Source: Massariosphaeria phaeospora
Taxonomy: Eukaryota > Ascomycota > Dothideomycetes > Pleosporales
DNA: 64,000 nt
Direction of reading: 5' to 3'
Assembly (NCBI GenBank): GCA_011032825.1
Contig: JAADJZ010000003.1
Span: 1,860,001 to 1,924,000, forward strand
In this document: one piece after another, positions 44,239 to 55,483 of the stretch
Layout: every line of letters starts with the position of its first letter
Position numbering within the stretch: position 1 is the first letter of the stretch
Program-made: the position numbers and the translations under genes
The notes under the pieces: generated by a model
What the model was told of the DNA's origin: nothing
Seen by the model: only the letters and a program-made list of their open reading frames with translations
The model's database searches: none

Positions 44239-45713
44239 TCATAGGTACTTCTTAGGCGCATTGTTCCTCCGCGCCTTGTACACCCGATAGGCTCCAAATA
44301 CCATAACTTGCACTGCAACAGCAATGAAGAGGAAAGTCATAATGCTCGGTTTCTGCTCTCCAACGACTATCCCACGTTAGTATCACATTTGGAAAAGGCT
44401 CGGCTTCAGATAGAGAGACTTACTATGTGCCATTGCCGGTAGCATGTTTCGATTCAGAGCATTATGGCTATTCTCAATCGCATCATGCACTGCGTTCATC
44501 ATGTCCTTGAAGTCCTTGCTCTCGAGGTCGCGTAGGATCTCCATGGTCGTGCGCTCCACCTTCTCCACGTTGCGGATCATAGCCGCAGACCGGTCGTCGC
44601 TAGGTACGACCCGAGCCATGAGATCGTTGAAGCGGTGGGAGTCCTCTATGTCGCGTTTCTCCAGCATGTCGTAAATGTCATTGACGCGGTGGTTGATTAT
44701 CTGGATACGGTTATGGAGATCGGCGAACTGGTCTTGTTGGCTGCGGATGTTGGCGGCGAGAACGTCTTGCAGCATTTGGGGCACGTTCGAGCCATCTGCG
44801 GGCTGCTGGTATTGCTGCTGTTGGTTTTGTTGTTGGTTTTGCTGCTGTTGTTGCTGCTGGATGTTTTGTTGGGCGTGCGCATCGGGGGATTGGTAATTGC
44901 GGACTGGTTCTTCGCGCGTGTAGGCGTTTGTGGTCGAGACGACGAATTTGTGGACTTCGAAACTGTCCGGATTTTCCGCACTAGATGCAGAGATGCCGAA
45001 GTAGTAGTTTTCAGGGAGCCTCACCTTAGCGTGATGTTAGAGTCCTACGTCTAGCACTATAGACCAGAAAGGGGGCTTACCTTATCAGTAGAGAAACAAG
45101 GGTGGTCATCCACGGTAACTTCAAAATTGCCATTGGCCTGCTTCATCTTGATCACGCTCAGCCTACCCAGGTTCCGATACGCATAGTTACACTGGCCAAA
45201 TGCTAGTGTATCTGGATCGCTATGCGCCTTGATGTCGATTGACCCATCGTTCAAGAAGCCTCTGATTGATCCGCCTCGGCCTTCGTACTGATCGATGACC
45301 AGAACCAGGCCGTCGAACTGGGGCGCCGTATACAGACTCGCCGGCGGTTCGTTCTTTTGCGACTCCTTGGTGTACCAGATCTGCATGTTCCCGCCGCCCC
45401 TCTCCATTCCGCCAGCTCGGAACGCCAATTCGGCCGTCCAGTCCCCCACATGATGCAGAGGGTCCTCAGTCCACAGTGCGCCGCGCTTATTTCCAGGGTA
45501 TGGAGGTGTCAGAATTATGCGATCAGAGAGGATCTCGGGCTCATAGCCATCGCCTTTGACGTGGAAGTGTGGAACCCCACGCAGATTGGGCGATATTGGC
45601 TGCCCCTCTTTCTGGCCAAAACTGAGATTGTCTATTGCATATTGTGCGCGAGCGGTCGAAAGTGTCAAGGCCGACCAGACGATGGTCTGCAGCGTTCGTG
45701 GGGTTATGTACAT
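44239..45713 (-). CDS. L-type lectin cargo receptor of the ER-Golgi (ERGIC-53/Emp46-47 type)
   Basis: Exons 45713-45081, 45024-44424 and 44366-44239 (453 aa). Introns are 56 nt (GTAAGC, CTAAC, GCTAAG) and 57 nt (GTAAGT, CTAAC, GATAG). A cleavable signal peptide (about residues 1-23, ending TARAQ) precedes the lectin domain (to about 245), which includes LSFGQKEG near its start, AELAFRAGG, GLVLVIDQYEGRG, and the closing KVRLPENYYFGISASS. A Gln-rich tract occupies residues 262-285. A predicted coiled-coil stalk follows, then one membrane segment (about 419-438, MTFLFIAVAVQVMVFGAYRV) and a basic cytoplasmic tail ending KKYL, a dilysine-like retrieval signal. Family role: type I receptors that carry glycoproteins from the ER in COPII vesicles and return by COPI. 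Short upstream region shared with PHB2. Confidence 0.93.
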
Positions 45714-46443
45714 GTTGCCGGCGGAGATGGCAGCGCGCGAGTTCCGGCGAGGCTCGGTAAGATGTGGTTGAAGGTGGTATGAAACCCTAGAGGGAGGGGA
45801 AAGCTCAAGTGGAGTCTGCGGCCATTGTCAGTGACAGCTCAAGCATGCTGAAGACAAGCACTCCAGTTACCTCGGATCCTTGGAAGTAACGCGGCCACGC
45901 GACAAGTAAGGTGAAGGCGCGGCGTGAAAGGCACAAAGGGAACCGGGTATCTTGAAAACGGGGCAACAGAAAGAAGGGCCCTCAAACCAGCGGGGAGGTT
46001 TATAAATTACGAATTGGGGTTGTCCTGCGCTTGGGGACAGCTGTGCTTTAGAGAACACTCTACGGCCTTGATTGGCCTTGATCCGTGCGCCGGAAATGGG
46101 ACAGAACAGCTCTTGTCAAGTTGTCAACCACGGCTCACGGGCATCACTAGACAGACTACGGGAACGGGGAACAAGTACTAGCAACGTCAAGTCGCGGTCC
46201 GCTGCCGTCTGAGCAGCCTTCGACGTGGAACATCAATCACTGCATAGCAGGCAGGCTCGTGGTGGCCTCGGCCCTAGCTCGGCAGCGACTGCCCTTGCGT
46301 CGGGGCTCTCGAACTTTTGCCCGGCGGCTTTTGTCGACGCTCGTCCTCATCCGCATCATCCACCTCTCACCTCCAGCGCGTGCGCCCCAAGCAACAGTCC
46401 CCCGCGCCACCCACCGCTCCAACGCCTACACAGCTCGACCGCC
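45714..46443. promoter_or_regulatory. Divergent promoter region, lectin / prohibitin 2
   Basis: The two genes point away from each other across 730 bp, with no supported gene between. A TTTATAAATT stretch lies near 46,000 and an inverted CCAAT (ATTGG) near 46,072; either could be a promoter element. No direct evidence of transcription starts is available. Confidence 0.45.
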
Positions 46444-47514
46444 ATGTCGACCCCCCCAAACCCCAGAGAGGCCTGGCAGCGCATCCAGTCCCAGATTGCG
46501 AAACAGCGATTCGGAGGCAGCGGAGGTGGTGGTCCCCCCAAAGGCGCTCTCGGAGGTGCTGCAGGATTACTGCTGTTGGGAGGTGGCCTCTTCCTGGCAA
46601 ACAATGCGCTCTTCAACGGTGCGTACAGTACAGTCTTTGGATCAGGGCGTGGCGCTTCGATTCTAGCTACGCGGGACGGCGCTGACTTGCTGCAGTGGAC
46701 GGTGGTCATCGCGCGATCAAGTACACCAGGTTAGGCGGCGTGCAGAAAGAAATCTACAACGAAGGAACCCATTTCCGACTGCCCTGGTTCGAGACCCCCA
46801 TCACGTACGATGTCCGCGCCCGACCAAGGAATGTTGCCTCCCTCACCGGCACGAAGGACTTGCAGATGGTGAACATCACCTGCCGTGTGCTCTCAAGGCC
46901 GCGAGTCGACGCACTGCCGCAGATCTACCGCACGCTAGGTACAGACTACGATGAGAGGGTGCTGCCGTCCATCGTCAACGAGGTCTTGAAGAGTGTGGTT
47001 GCGCAGTTCAACGCGTCGCAGTTGATCACACAGCGTGAGAACGTTAGCAGGCTTGTGAGGGACAACTTGGTCAGGAGGGCAGCAAGGTTCAACATCATGC
47101 TGGATGATGTATCGTTGACGGTAGGAGTCACCGTGCCAGATTTGCATCTGCGCTTGAAGCTGACCTTTCTAGCACCTCGCCTTCTCCCCAGAATTCACAG
47201 CAGCCGTCGAAGCCAAGCAAGTCGCCCAACAAGAAGCACAGCGTGCCGCCTTCGTCGTCGACAAAGCCCGTCAGGAGAAACAGGCCACGGTTGTCCGCGC
47301 TCAGGGTGAGGCCCGGTCTGCCGAGCTGATCGGTGACGCCATCAAGAAGTCGAGATCGTATGTTGATTTGAGGGAGTTTGAAAACGCCAAGAACATTGCC
47401 CAGGTCCTGCAAACTTCGCAGAACAAGGTGTATCTAGACTCCAATGGTTTGGGTCTCAACATTAGCCAGACCCTGACCGACAAGGAGAAGAGAGAGAAGG
47501 CTTCCGGCAGGTAA
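46444..47514 (+). CDS. PHB2: Prohibitin 2
   Basis: Exons 46444-46618, 46696-47120 and 47173-47514 (313 aa). Introns are 77 nt (GTGCGT ... CTGCAG) and 52 nt (GTAGGA ... TTCTAG). The start [20 protein letters not shown] gives a Gly-rich N-terminus, then a hydrophobic anchor ([24 protein letters not shown]). The joined exons read [19 protein letters not shown], typical of prohibitin 2. The SPFH domain continues through [16 protein letters not shown] and [20 protein letters not shown]. The C-terminal coiled coil begins [20 protein letters not shown]. Family role: alternates with PHB1 in ring complexes of the mitochondrial inner membrane that scaffold cristae and m-AAA protease. Length is normal and no defect is seen. 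Confidence 0.96.
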
Positions 47515-48203
47515 TAGGCGGTACAATACTTTCGGGAACCACACCTGTACTGTTCCGGCATCTTATAGGGAACCACACCTGGGAACCACATGTACCGTTC
47601 CGGCGCCGCTTACACGAAAGCAAGGGTAAGCGACGTTGTGTATATTTACTACTAAAAGGCTTGAGCGATGAGCGAACTGCATGTAGTTTTCCACTCTTGT
47701 CTTCAATGGGAAACCTGTATTCTCTTATCCTCTCACGGTCTATGATATTCCTTCGGATAACCTCTTTTGTAGTTTTCTGCAGAAACCTCTCAATTTATTG
47801 TGAACAAACGTGCATGCAGCGTCCGAGCACGCGGCCGAACCATATCCCGACTTGACTAATCAATTCTGCGAGCACATCTGCGGCAAAATAAATGGGCCAA
47901 AAATACATTGGCTGATTCATTCATTTTGGCCCATTCATTTTGTCGCAGGAGTGCGAGTGTTTTGCTATGAACTGTGAATGACGCGCGTTCGGGATGATGT
48001 ATTAATCAGCCGAGGTTTATTATCTAAGCCCCACGTCCGTCTTTGATCTTGGAGAATACCATATTCCGAGGCAGCTTTAACTCACCTTACTTCGTCACTA
48101 CGGTTCGCAAACTACACGGTACTCTGGGTCAATATCTCGGGGATTGGATGGTTGCTATTTGAGTTGAAAGAGAATCTACAGCAAGACTTCAACACTGTTC
48201 ATT
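47515..48203. other. Intergenic with short repeats
   Basis: Just after the PHB2 stop, GGGAACCACACCTG or close variants occur three times in about 70 bp (47,535-47,600). A hairpin lies at 47,869-47,957. Nothing coding is supported. The rest should contain the promoter of the next gene. Confidence 0.6.
47869..47957. repeat. Imperfect hairpin with about 35-bp arms
   Basis: The left arm (47,869-47,904) includes CAAAATAAATGGGCCAAAA and the right arm (47,922-47,957) its complement with a few mismatches; the loop is 17 bp. It could be a very short MITE or a transcript hairpin. No target duplication was recognised. Confidence 0.75.
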
Positions 48204-49314
48204 ATGTCGCAAACAATGCGAGCAATAGGTCCGTACAGCATCTCTCCTACCTAACATCTACTTACTCTGATCTCTATAGACATCAAAGGTGGTGCTGGCC
48301 CCATTGAAGCCCTCCACATCGCCGAGATCCCCCGCCCAAAGCCCACCGGCGCCCAAGCTCTTGTCAAGGTTAAAGCGTTCGGACTCAACCGGATGGATCT
48401 GCTACAGCGCATAGGGCAATATCCTGTCCCTGCTAGTGCGCCAAAGACGCTAGGCGTTGAGTTTTCAGGCGTGATTGAGGAATTGGGGGATAAGCCCGAG
48501 AGGAGCTTCAAGGTTGGCGACGAGGTCTTTGGGTTAGCGTATGGGGGCGCGTATGCGGAGTATATTGCGGTTAGTACGCATATGCTGGTGCATAAGCCAA
48601 AGGAATTGAGTTGGGAGGAGTGTGCGGGGATTCCAGAGGTAATGTCTAGCGACACTGTGTTTTGGAAGATGATGCTAATGGGTATAGGTTTGGATTACAG
48701 CAACCCAAGCCATGTACCTCGTCGCGCACTTCAAACCTGGAAATTCGATCCTGTGGCACGCCGGCGCCTCCTCTGTATCCATTGCGGGTATTCAGCTCGC
48801 CGCAGCGGACTCCGCCACCGCGGTATATGCCACCGCTCGGCAAGACGAAAAATGCCAGTTTGCAGTCGACACGCTCGGCGCGACCGCTGCCTTCAACACC
48901 GAAACCCAAGACTGGGTTGCCGAAGTCCTGAAAGCGACGGACGGAAAAGGCGTCGACATCATCATCGATTTTATCGGCGCCGGTTACTTCCAGCAAAACC
49001 TCAGCGCTGTTGCTAGAGACGGTGTAGTGGTGACACTGGGTTTGATGGGTGGATCGAAGTTGAAAGAAGGGACAGATATCACGCAGCTTCTCATAAAGAG
49101 GGTAACCTATGTGGGCAGTACATTGCGGAGTCGGGACGAGGAGTACCAGGGGAAGCTCAGGGACCAGCTAGTAGAGCATGCGCTCCCCAAATTCAAGGAT
49201 CGGAGTTTCAAGCTGCTGATCGATAAGGTATTGCCGTGGGAGCAGATACAGGATGGGCATCGGCTGTTGGAGGAGAATAAAACCAAGGGTAAGGTTATTT
49301 GTACTATTTCGTAG
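48204..49314 (+). CDS. Zinc-free MDR alcohol dehydrogenase, quinone oxidoreductase (TP53I3/PIG3-like)
   Basis: Exons 48204-48228, 48280-48638 and 48688-49314 (336 aa). Introns are 51 nt (GTCCGT, CTAAC, CTATAG) and 49 nt (GTAATG, GCTAAT, GTATAG). The first exon encodes only MSQTMRAI and one base of the next codon. The GroES-like domain (VKVKAFGLNRMDLLQRIGQY, GVEFSGVIEELG) precedes the Rossmann domain (HAGASSVSIAGIQLA, GVDIIIDFIGAGYFQQNL). The KVKAFGLNRMDLLQRRG-type motif is characteristic of PIG3-like NADPH:quinone oxidoreductases, a zinc-free branch of the medium-chain dehydrogenase/reductase superfamily. Members reduce quinones or related carbonyls in the cytosol; the substrate here is unknown. 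The Rossmann glycine motif is HAGASSVSIAG, so the third position is Ser-Ser where GVG is usual; this is also seen in PIG3 relatives. Confidence 0.92.
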
Positions 49315-49528
49315 TATGCAAACAGTAGGTTAGGAACTATAAAGTGAATAGATAAGCATCCACTACGAGCGTAGAGCACGAAGCACCCACAATCTATTAT
49401 CAAAAATCAATTCAGGCACCGCCTTATTTATTCGTCCCTTTCATAGCGCAGAAAAGTGCAAAAAGATAACATTCACTAGACGGACCCTGCTGTCTTCTAA
49501 CTGGGCCCAAACAAACTGCAAAAAAGAA

Positions 49529-49609
49529 CGACATCTGCCAGATTCGAACTGACGCTCCCAAAGGAACAAGATTTCTAGTCTTGCGCGATAACCACTCCGC
49601 CAAGATGCC
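49529..49609 (-). tRNA. trnS-AGA: tRNA-Ser (anticodon AGA)
   Basis: Read on the minus strand, the 5' acceptor GGCATCT pairs with AGATGTC at the 3' end (one G-T wobble). The anticodon stem CAAGA/TCTTG encloses loop CTAGAAA, giving anticodon AGA. A class II variable arm (TTCC ... GGGA) is present as expected for Ser. The T arm is GTCAG, TTCGAAT, CTGGC. The A box (TGGCGGAGTGG) and B box (GTTCGAATC) are intact. A T6 run, the RNA polymerase III terminator, follows after four bases. No intron. 81 nt without CCA. Confidence 0.95.
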
Positions 49610-49997
49610 TTGTAGTTGTTTGATGGAGTTTGATCGCTTTTATAAATATCTAACGTAGATAAAAACTATACGGAGAAAATCCTAGGTATTGGCTCGGTCC
49701 AATGTGGGGTCTCGCGGCCCACCTGATCACGGAATGCACCCACTCGGCTAGAATCGGGAAAGTCATAGTCTAAGCAGATTACTCGCCCCACTACTCACCA
49801 GTCTAGCTAACCGGAGGTTAGCGGGCAGAACACACACCTGGGCACCTCAATAGCGTGCTGGTCCAAGTATCAAAAACCTTTTCAGTCCAAAACAAATGAA
49901 CATGTAATTGATAATGCTTGATCTCAATAGATTTTGTCTATACCAAAGTACTATCCTAATAGTTACATGCTCCCTCTCGACCGCCAGCTGAATGTTC
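49610..49997. other. Intergenic, no supported gene
   Basis: It lies between the tRNA and the stop of the bifunctional enzyme. No frame or repeat is worth noting. The tRNA 5' flank and the 3' UTR of the minus-strand gene fall here. Confidence 0.6.
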
Positions 49998-52550
49998 TCA
50001 AAGTCCGCCAATTTGCCCCTTCAAGCCCGCAAGCTCAGGGCTGACACTCTGCTTGCTCTTTAAACTCAATGCCGCCGCTTTTTGCGCGAAGCCCACTACA
50101 TCCTGTACCTTATTTCCTCTGACCAGTCCTGCCGCTAGTGCTCCTAGAAACGTATCGCCGACGCCATTCACACTGAATACCTCCTCAGGCCTCAATACCC
50201 GCTCCGTCGGAAACAACCGTACATACAATCCACCTATCTTATCGTCGCTATTCTTGCATCTTGCCAGCACGTACTGCGATTCCTCTGGCGACGACAAGAG
50301 AGGATCATCGACTTTGATAAGTTGTGTGAGGAGAACGCCTTGCGGGCCAAGCTTGGTAAGGACAGTGGGGAAGAAAGGAAGCAGTTTTATAGCTTGTTGT
50401 GGGATACCTTGATCTACGAGCTCTGGAGATGTAGTCATTGATAGAGGAACCCGGAGGCCAGAGCTTGGAATTCCGAGGCCGTCAATGACGCGAAACCAGT
50501 CCGGGTGATGGAAGAGTTCTTGTTGATCAGCGTGGTTGTGCAGCGCTTGGAGCTCATGTGTGTTCGGCGTTATAATATCGGCTCTGTGGTTTGGGAAGGT
50601 GATCTCGGCGGACTGAGAAGGGAAGACGCGAGTAGATTTTGCGGTCGATACAGGCTCGAAAATGGTCAACGCATCTTTAATCTTGCCGTATTCTAACCAT
50701 GTTGAAATGCAATGTGGAGTCCAGTTTGCATCGACAATGAGGCATCTGGGAGCATGGGTACTAGAGCTGATTGGATTCAGCCAGGTTTGGGTGATGCTAG
50801 AAGGTGTGCTTGTTTCTAAGATACTCATGTCGGCCATGGCGAGAACCAAATCTTTGTTCGCGTCATTGACAGCGACATATTGTGCCGTTCGGTGGGGAGT
50901 CAAAACTTTGATACCGTCAGTCTGCATACCCTCCGATTCCAGTTGACTCAGGGCGGCGCGTCCGCTCAGATCATCGCCTATGGCGCTACAAAGGCGAACA
51001 GATGGGCCAACCAGGTGAGCAGCTTTGGCAATGTTATGAGCCACGCCCCCGAGAGTCTGACTGATAACTGCCGGGTTCGACGTATGAGGCAGAGGATCTG
51101 TTTGGTTTGGTGACCCGGATAAAGGTGCATAATCGCATGAAAAATCTACAGCAAGAGCACCTGCTACGATAATCTCCGGCGTTGACTCAATGACAGAGTA
51201 GCTAGAAGAAGGTTTTGAAGGCGATGCAGACGGGATGCTCAACCGCTCTTCTAATTGTGAGGAACTCGACTGAGTAGGAGATGGATACGTAGAGTCACGT
51301 CTACTTACTATCAGCGCTAAGGGCTACAACTGAGCTGCAAGGGTGTGGCTCACCCTTGGGCTCCGGCCTGCTTTGATTCAAGGACAGAAAGCTCTCGAGC
51401 CACAATGGTGGCCCGTCTCACATTGGATTCTATAAGTTTCCTGTTCGCAGGAATGCTCTCGCCGTTGCTTAGTTCCTTGATCTTGTTCAGGATGAAAGGT
51501 GTGTTGTCCTTCCCCGAAGCGCCTGATGCATCAGCCTGCTGTATGGCCTCCTCAATTATCGAGTCCATTGTGTCTTTGGGTATGGCGGCTTCCACAGGGC
51601 AGGGATTGGCAAACAGCAGCCCGGACGAGATCTGCAGAGAGTTTTGCGCGTCTATCGCCAGTGTGAGTAATAACTCAGTGATCATATCCAGTGATGAATA
51701 CAACGAATAAGAAGAGAACTGGACACTTACGGATTATTGCAGCAGCTTCAATCTCATCTGTGATGGTAGTGGGGCTCTTAACACCACTGTCTCTCGACCA
51801 GAAGGCTGGGAAATCAACATCTCCACTTCGGCCGTCGGCGAACGTACCTACACCCACTCCTTCAGTCTCGAGGTACTCAAGAGTACGGGGGATATCGAGG
51901 AAGCTCTTGCAGCCGCTACTAATAACAGTTACAGGTGTCCTTCCAAGCTCCGTCAGATCTGCAGAGATGTCCATGCTAGACTCTGCGCCTCGGTGAACAC
52001 CACCGAGTCCACCGGTTCCGAAAATCTTGATACCAGCGAGCTGGGCCAAGAGCATGGTTCCAGCGATTGTGGTTCCTCCGTTTAGATGTTTCCCGGTCAA
52101 ACGCAAGCCGCAGACATAGCTCAGATCTCTCCTCGAGAGTTTCAGGGTGTTTTTCTTTCCGGCTGATTCCGTGAGCCGTATGAGCTCCTCCGGATCCATC
52201 CCTACGCGCGCAATTCCGTCTAGTATACCGATGGTGGCGGGGACTCCGCCGTTCACGCGGACTATGCTTTCGAGGAGGGACGCAAGCGCAACGTTGTCGG
52301 GGTATGGAAATCCTGTGCTCGCTGTTAGATAACCTATACACTCCTTACAATACACGTAGCCGGTACCATGAGTGTATATTGTCGTCTCTAGAGCGACGAT
52401 AGGCTTGTTAGCATTCAATGCTTCCCGTACCTCCTCCGAGACTCTGAAAAAGCCATTGTTCGCTAGGAATCGTCTGCCAGCCACAAACGGCTGCAAAGTT
52501 CCTCGTGGAGCTAGCCGTGGCCTTCCGATGATTCTAGTAACGAGTCGCAT
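49998..52550 (-). CDS. Bifunctional pseudouridine-5'-phosphate glycosidase / PfkB pseudouridine kinase
   Basis: Exons 52550-52367, 52312-51731, 51651-51354 and 51300-49998 (788 aa). Introns: 54 nt (GTACCG, CTAAC, CACAG), 79 nt (GTAAGT ... GATAG) and 53 nt (GTGAGC ... GTAG; an acceptor 3 nt earlier is possible). The first intron is a multiple of three and stop-free, so it reads through in frame; splicing restores YTHGFPYPDNVALASLLES. The start MRLVTRIIGRPRLAPRG is preferred over in-frame 52733 because it gives a mitochondrial-type presequence. The N-terminal domain (about 30-345) is the IndA/YeiN fold (IVALETTIYTHG, GGTTIAGTMLLAQLAGIKIF, GGVHRG). The C-terminal domain (about 380-788) is a PfkB kinase with GGVAHNIAKAAHLVG and VNGVGDTFLGALAAGL. 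Paired, they phosphorylate pseudouridine and split the C-glycosidic bond to uracil and ribose 5-phosphate. Confidence 0.92.
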
Positions 52551-52783
52551 GGTCGTGTGTGGAGCAGAAGTACGTCGGCCGCGCGGATTGAAGCAGCGTG
52601 GACTGGGCGGGAATCTTGGCAAGTGAGCGGAATTCTGGACCACCGCCCGGCAGAATCGCAGATGTGAACACGACGCATCAGCCCGCAGCATCTGCGGTAG
52701 TCCAGGAACCTCGCACCCACAATTCCGCGCCATACTTTGTCAAACTCCTCATCAATGACTGGGTAACTTGACTGCTACCTAAG
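52551..52783. promoter_or_regulatory. Short divergent promoter, PUMY-like enzyme / OST1
   Basis: Only 233 bp separate the two start codons of divergent genes, so the regulatory sequence is probably shared. No clear TATA or CCAAT element stands out. Confidence 0.45.
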
Positions 52784-54335
52784 ATGAGGTCATTTTCTCT
52801 CTTCTCGAGCTGTGTGATAGCTCTCTCCAGCTTCGCAGTCGCCGAATTGAACCTATCCCAACCATTGGTCTCCAAGCAAGTGCTGTCCAGCGCGTTTACA
52901 CCACCGCAGGTTTTCAAAAATGCCAATCTTGTCCGGAACACGAACCTGGACAAAGCATACCCGAGGGAAACTATCAATGTCGTGATTGAGAACATCGATT
53001 CGAAACCGCAGTCGGAATACTACCTCCCCTTTGAGTCGGGCCTGATATCCAGGATTGGAGGATTGGAAGTCAAAGACAAGAAGGCGGCGGAGAAGGGCAA
53101 CTTCAAGGTGGAGACTGTTGGATTTGGCACAGAAAGGTACAATTGATAGGCCGAGCACTAGCTACAGTAGCTAATTTGGTGTGAACAGCTCGACCTCAAC
53201 CGAATTCTACCTCATCCACCTGCCTATCCCTCTCGCACCTAAGGAGCAACAGACTCTGACCATCACCTACTCGGTCCTCTCCGCCATCGCTCCCATCCCC
53301 GCGCAGATCGCCCAATCAGCCAAGCAGTATGTTCAGTATACATTCAGCGCATATACTCCCTCCGCATATGTTACGGAGAAGCAAAAGACAAAGCTCAAAT
53401 TTCCCAACGCGGAAGTCCCCGACTACACCACCCTCCCCGCAGACTTGAATGCCGACAAAAAGGCTGATCCCCAAAAGCAAGGATCGACCTTTACCTATGG
53501 CCCCTACAATGATATTCCAGCCGGAGCGGAGCAGTTTGTTAGCGTGCGTTACGAATTCACGAAACCCCTTACGCATGCATCAATGTTGGAGCGTGATCTC
53601 GAGGTTTCACACTGGGGTGGTAATCTTGCTTCGGAAGAAAGATACTGGTTGTCCAACCAAGGTGCTTCTCTCAAGAATCATTTCTCGCGCGTCGAATGGC
53701 AGAAGCAGTCTTACATGAACCCCCCTACCTCCGCTTTAAAAGCTCTCAACTTTGCTTTGCACCCGGGAGCCGTCGATCCCTACTTTACCGACGATATTGG
53801 CAATGTCTCTACATCACGGTTCAGGCCAGGCAAGAGGGAAGCGAGCCTCGAACTAAAGCCCCGTTATCCTGTGTTCGGTAGCTGGAAATACAGTTTCCGT
53901 GTCGGGTGGAACGCGGATCTCTCTTCTTATCTCCGCAAACTTACGAAGGGCGACTCGTATGTCCTCAAAGTTCCCTTCCTTGAAGGGCCCCGCATAGCCG
54001 AAGGGATCTCCTATGCGCGCGTCAATGTCCGCGTCGTTCTCCCAGAAGGCGCAACGAATGTGAACTATTGGACTTCCGTTCCCTTGGTCGACAGCACCAC
54101 AGGCATTCACAAGACATTCATGGATACAGTGGGCAGGACCACACTGACCTTGAATGCGATCAACCTAAGCGACGAGTTCAGAGACCGAGATTTGATTGTT
54201 ACCTACGACTATCCTTACACTGCCGGCTTAAGGAAGCCGGTCGTCATCACGCTGGGTATGTTTGCGGTCTTTGCAACCGCGTGGGTGGTAGGCAACTTGG
54301 ATATCAGTATTGGGAAGAAGAAGAAGACAACGTGA
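52784..54335 (+). CDS. OST1: Ribophorin I, oligosaccharyltransferase subunit OST1
   Basis: Exons 52784-53136 and 53189-54335 (499 aa), with a 52-nt phase-2 intron (GTACAA, GCTAAT, GAACAG). The signal peptide is about residues 1-20 (MRSFSLFSSCVIALSSFAVA). The luminal domain holds family blocks: PRETINVVIENIDSKPQSEY, YLIHLPIPLAPKEQQTLTI, YVQYTFSAYTPSAYVTEKQK, VSHWGGNLASEERYWLSNQG and RYPVFGSWKYSFRVGWN. One membrane segment near the C-terminus (PVVITLGMFAVFATAWVVGNL) precedes a lysine-rich tail (KKKKTT). Family role: essential non-catalytic subunit of the ER oligosaccharyltransferase, holding substrate protein for N-glycosylation. Length is usual for fungi (about 480-500 aa). Confidence 0.96.
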
Positions 54336-55240
54336 AGAAGCGATTACCGAGAATAGAAGATAATAAAGAGCACAAGTCAAGTCAATTAGAGTATGTTACT
54401 GCACGGAAAGCAGACTTTTGATGATAGGTTCTCTTTTTCATTCGTGTATAACAATCAACCTAAAGGTTTCATCGATTCAGTTGCTGTGTTTGCTCACTCA
54501 GAGCTGTTCTTCACAGAGAACGCTTACTTGAAGCTCGGTGTGGAAAAGTAGAGCCATCACCAGCAGCCAGAGACGTCTCAGAGTGCACGAGATGTGGGTG
54601 GTACCGCCAGCATGTAACGAGGGCTCGGATTAGTAGCCCATCATAGCCAATGGCGCCATGGTGCTATGGTGGCTCTTTACACAGTCTCATCAGCTCACCC
54701 GCTGGACACTAGATGCGATTCTCTAAATTCAACAAGCAATCATCTCGTCATGGAGTTTTGAGACATGTACAACCAAGGTCAGCAATAGATATCTCCCAGA
54801 GACTATAGCTCTCGACCCAGGTAACCACATTGGGTCGTCTAGGGTTGATTCGTAGAGCGAATTGCTCAAGCATCCAAATATAAGCAGAGTAAGAGACATG
54901 GTATATAGAGAAGACGAATAAATCTTGACGTAAAAGAACGAGGCACGATGCATGATAAAGCCCTCGTGCGAGACGTATGCCGCTTAGAAGTCCGATACGT
55001 ATGAGTTCTCTGACACGGCAGTCCGTGAAACGTCTTGACAACGGTCTACTCCCGGGCATTCATAGTGGTCTTCGTTTCCCTGCACCGATGATAATGGCGT
55101 CAACATGCGATCCTGCCGCTGAAACCTAGGCTGACTGTTTATCGAGTGGGCAAGTCGGCATCTGGCTGACATGCAGGCAAGACTTTACGGCCTTTTCCGC
55201 TACCAGTGTTAAGTTGCAACCGCACTAAGTGTATCAAGTA
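54336..55240. other. Intergenic, no supported gene
   Basis: It has the OST1 3' UTR and balanced composition up to the second decayed block. Short frames on the minus strand (54,729-55,172) overlap each other and have no motif. I see no RNA gene. Confidence 0.55.
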
Positions 55241-55483
55241 CCGTATAATCTAGTAGTAAACAGATTTGTCAATCTCGCTGTACAAAGGATAGCGCTGCCG
55301 GAGGTCTTAAAAAAATAGCGTAAAAGCTAATTTTAGCGCAAATTTTGCTTGCTTGGCTATGTTAGCGAAACTTAAGCTGATTTAAAGCTTGCAGTAAAAT
55401 AAAAGCTAAAAAAGCTAGTAATTGCTATAGGCGAAGAATAGGCGGAACCACACTTTGGGTAGGCAGAACCACAGTTTGAGATG

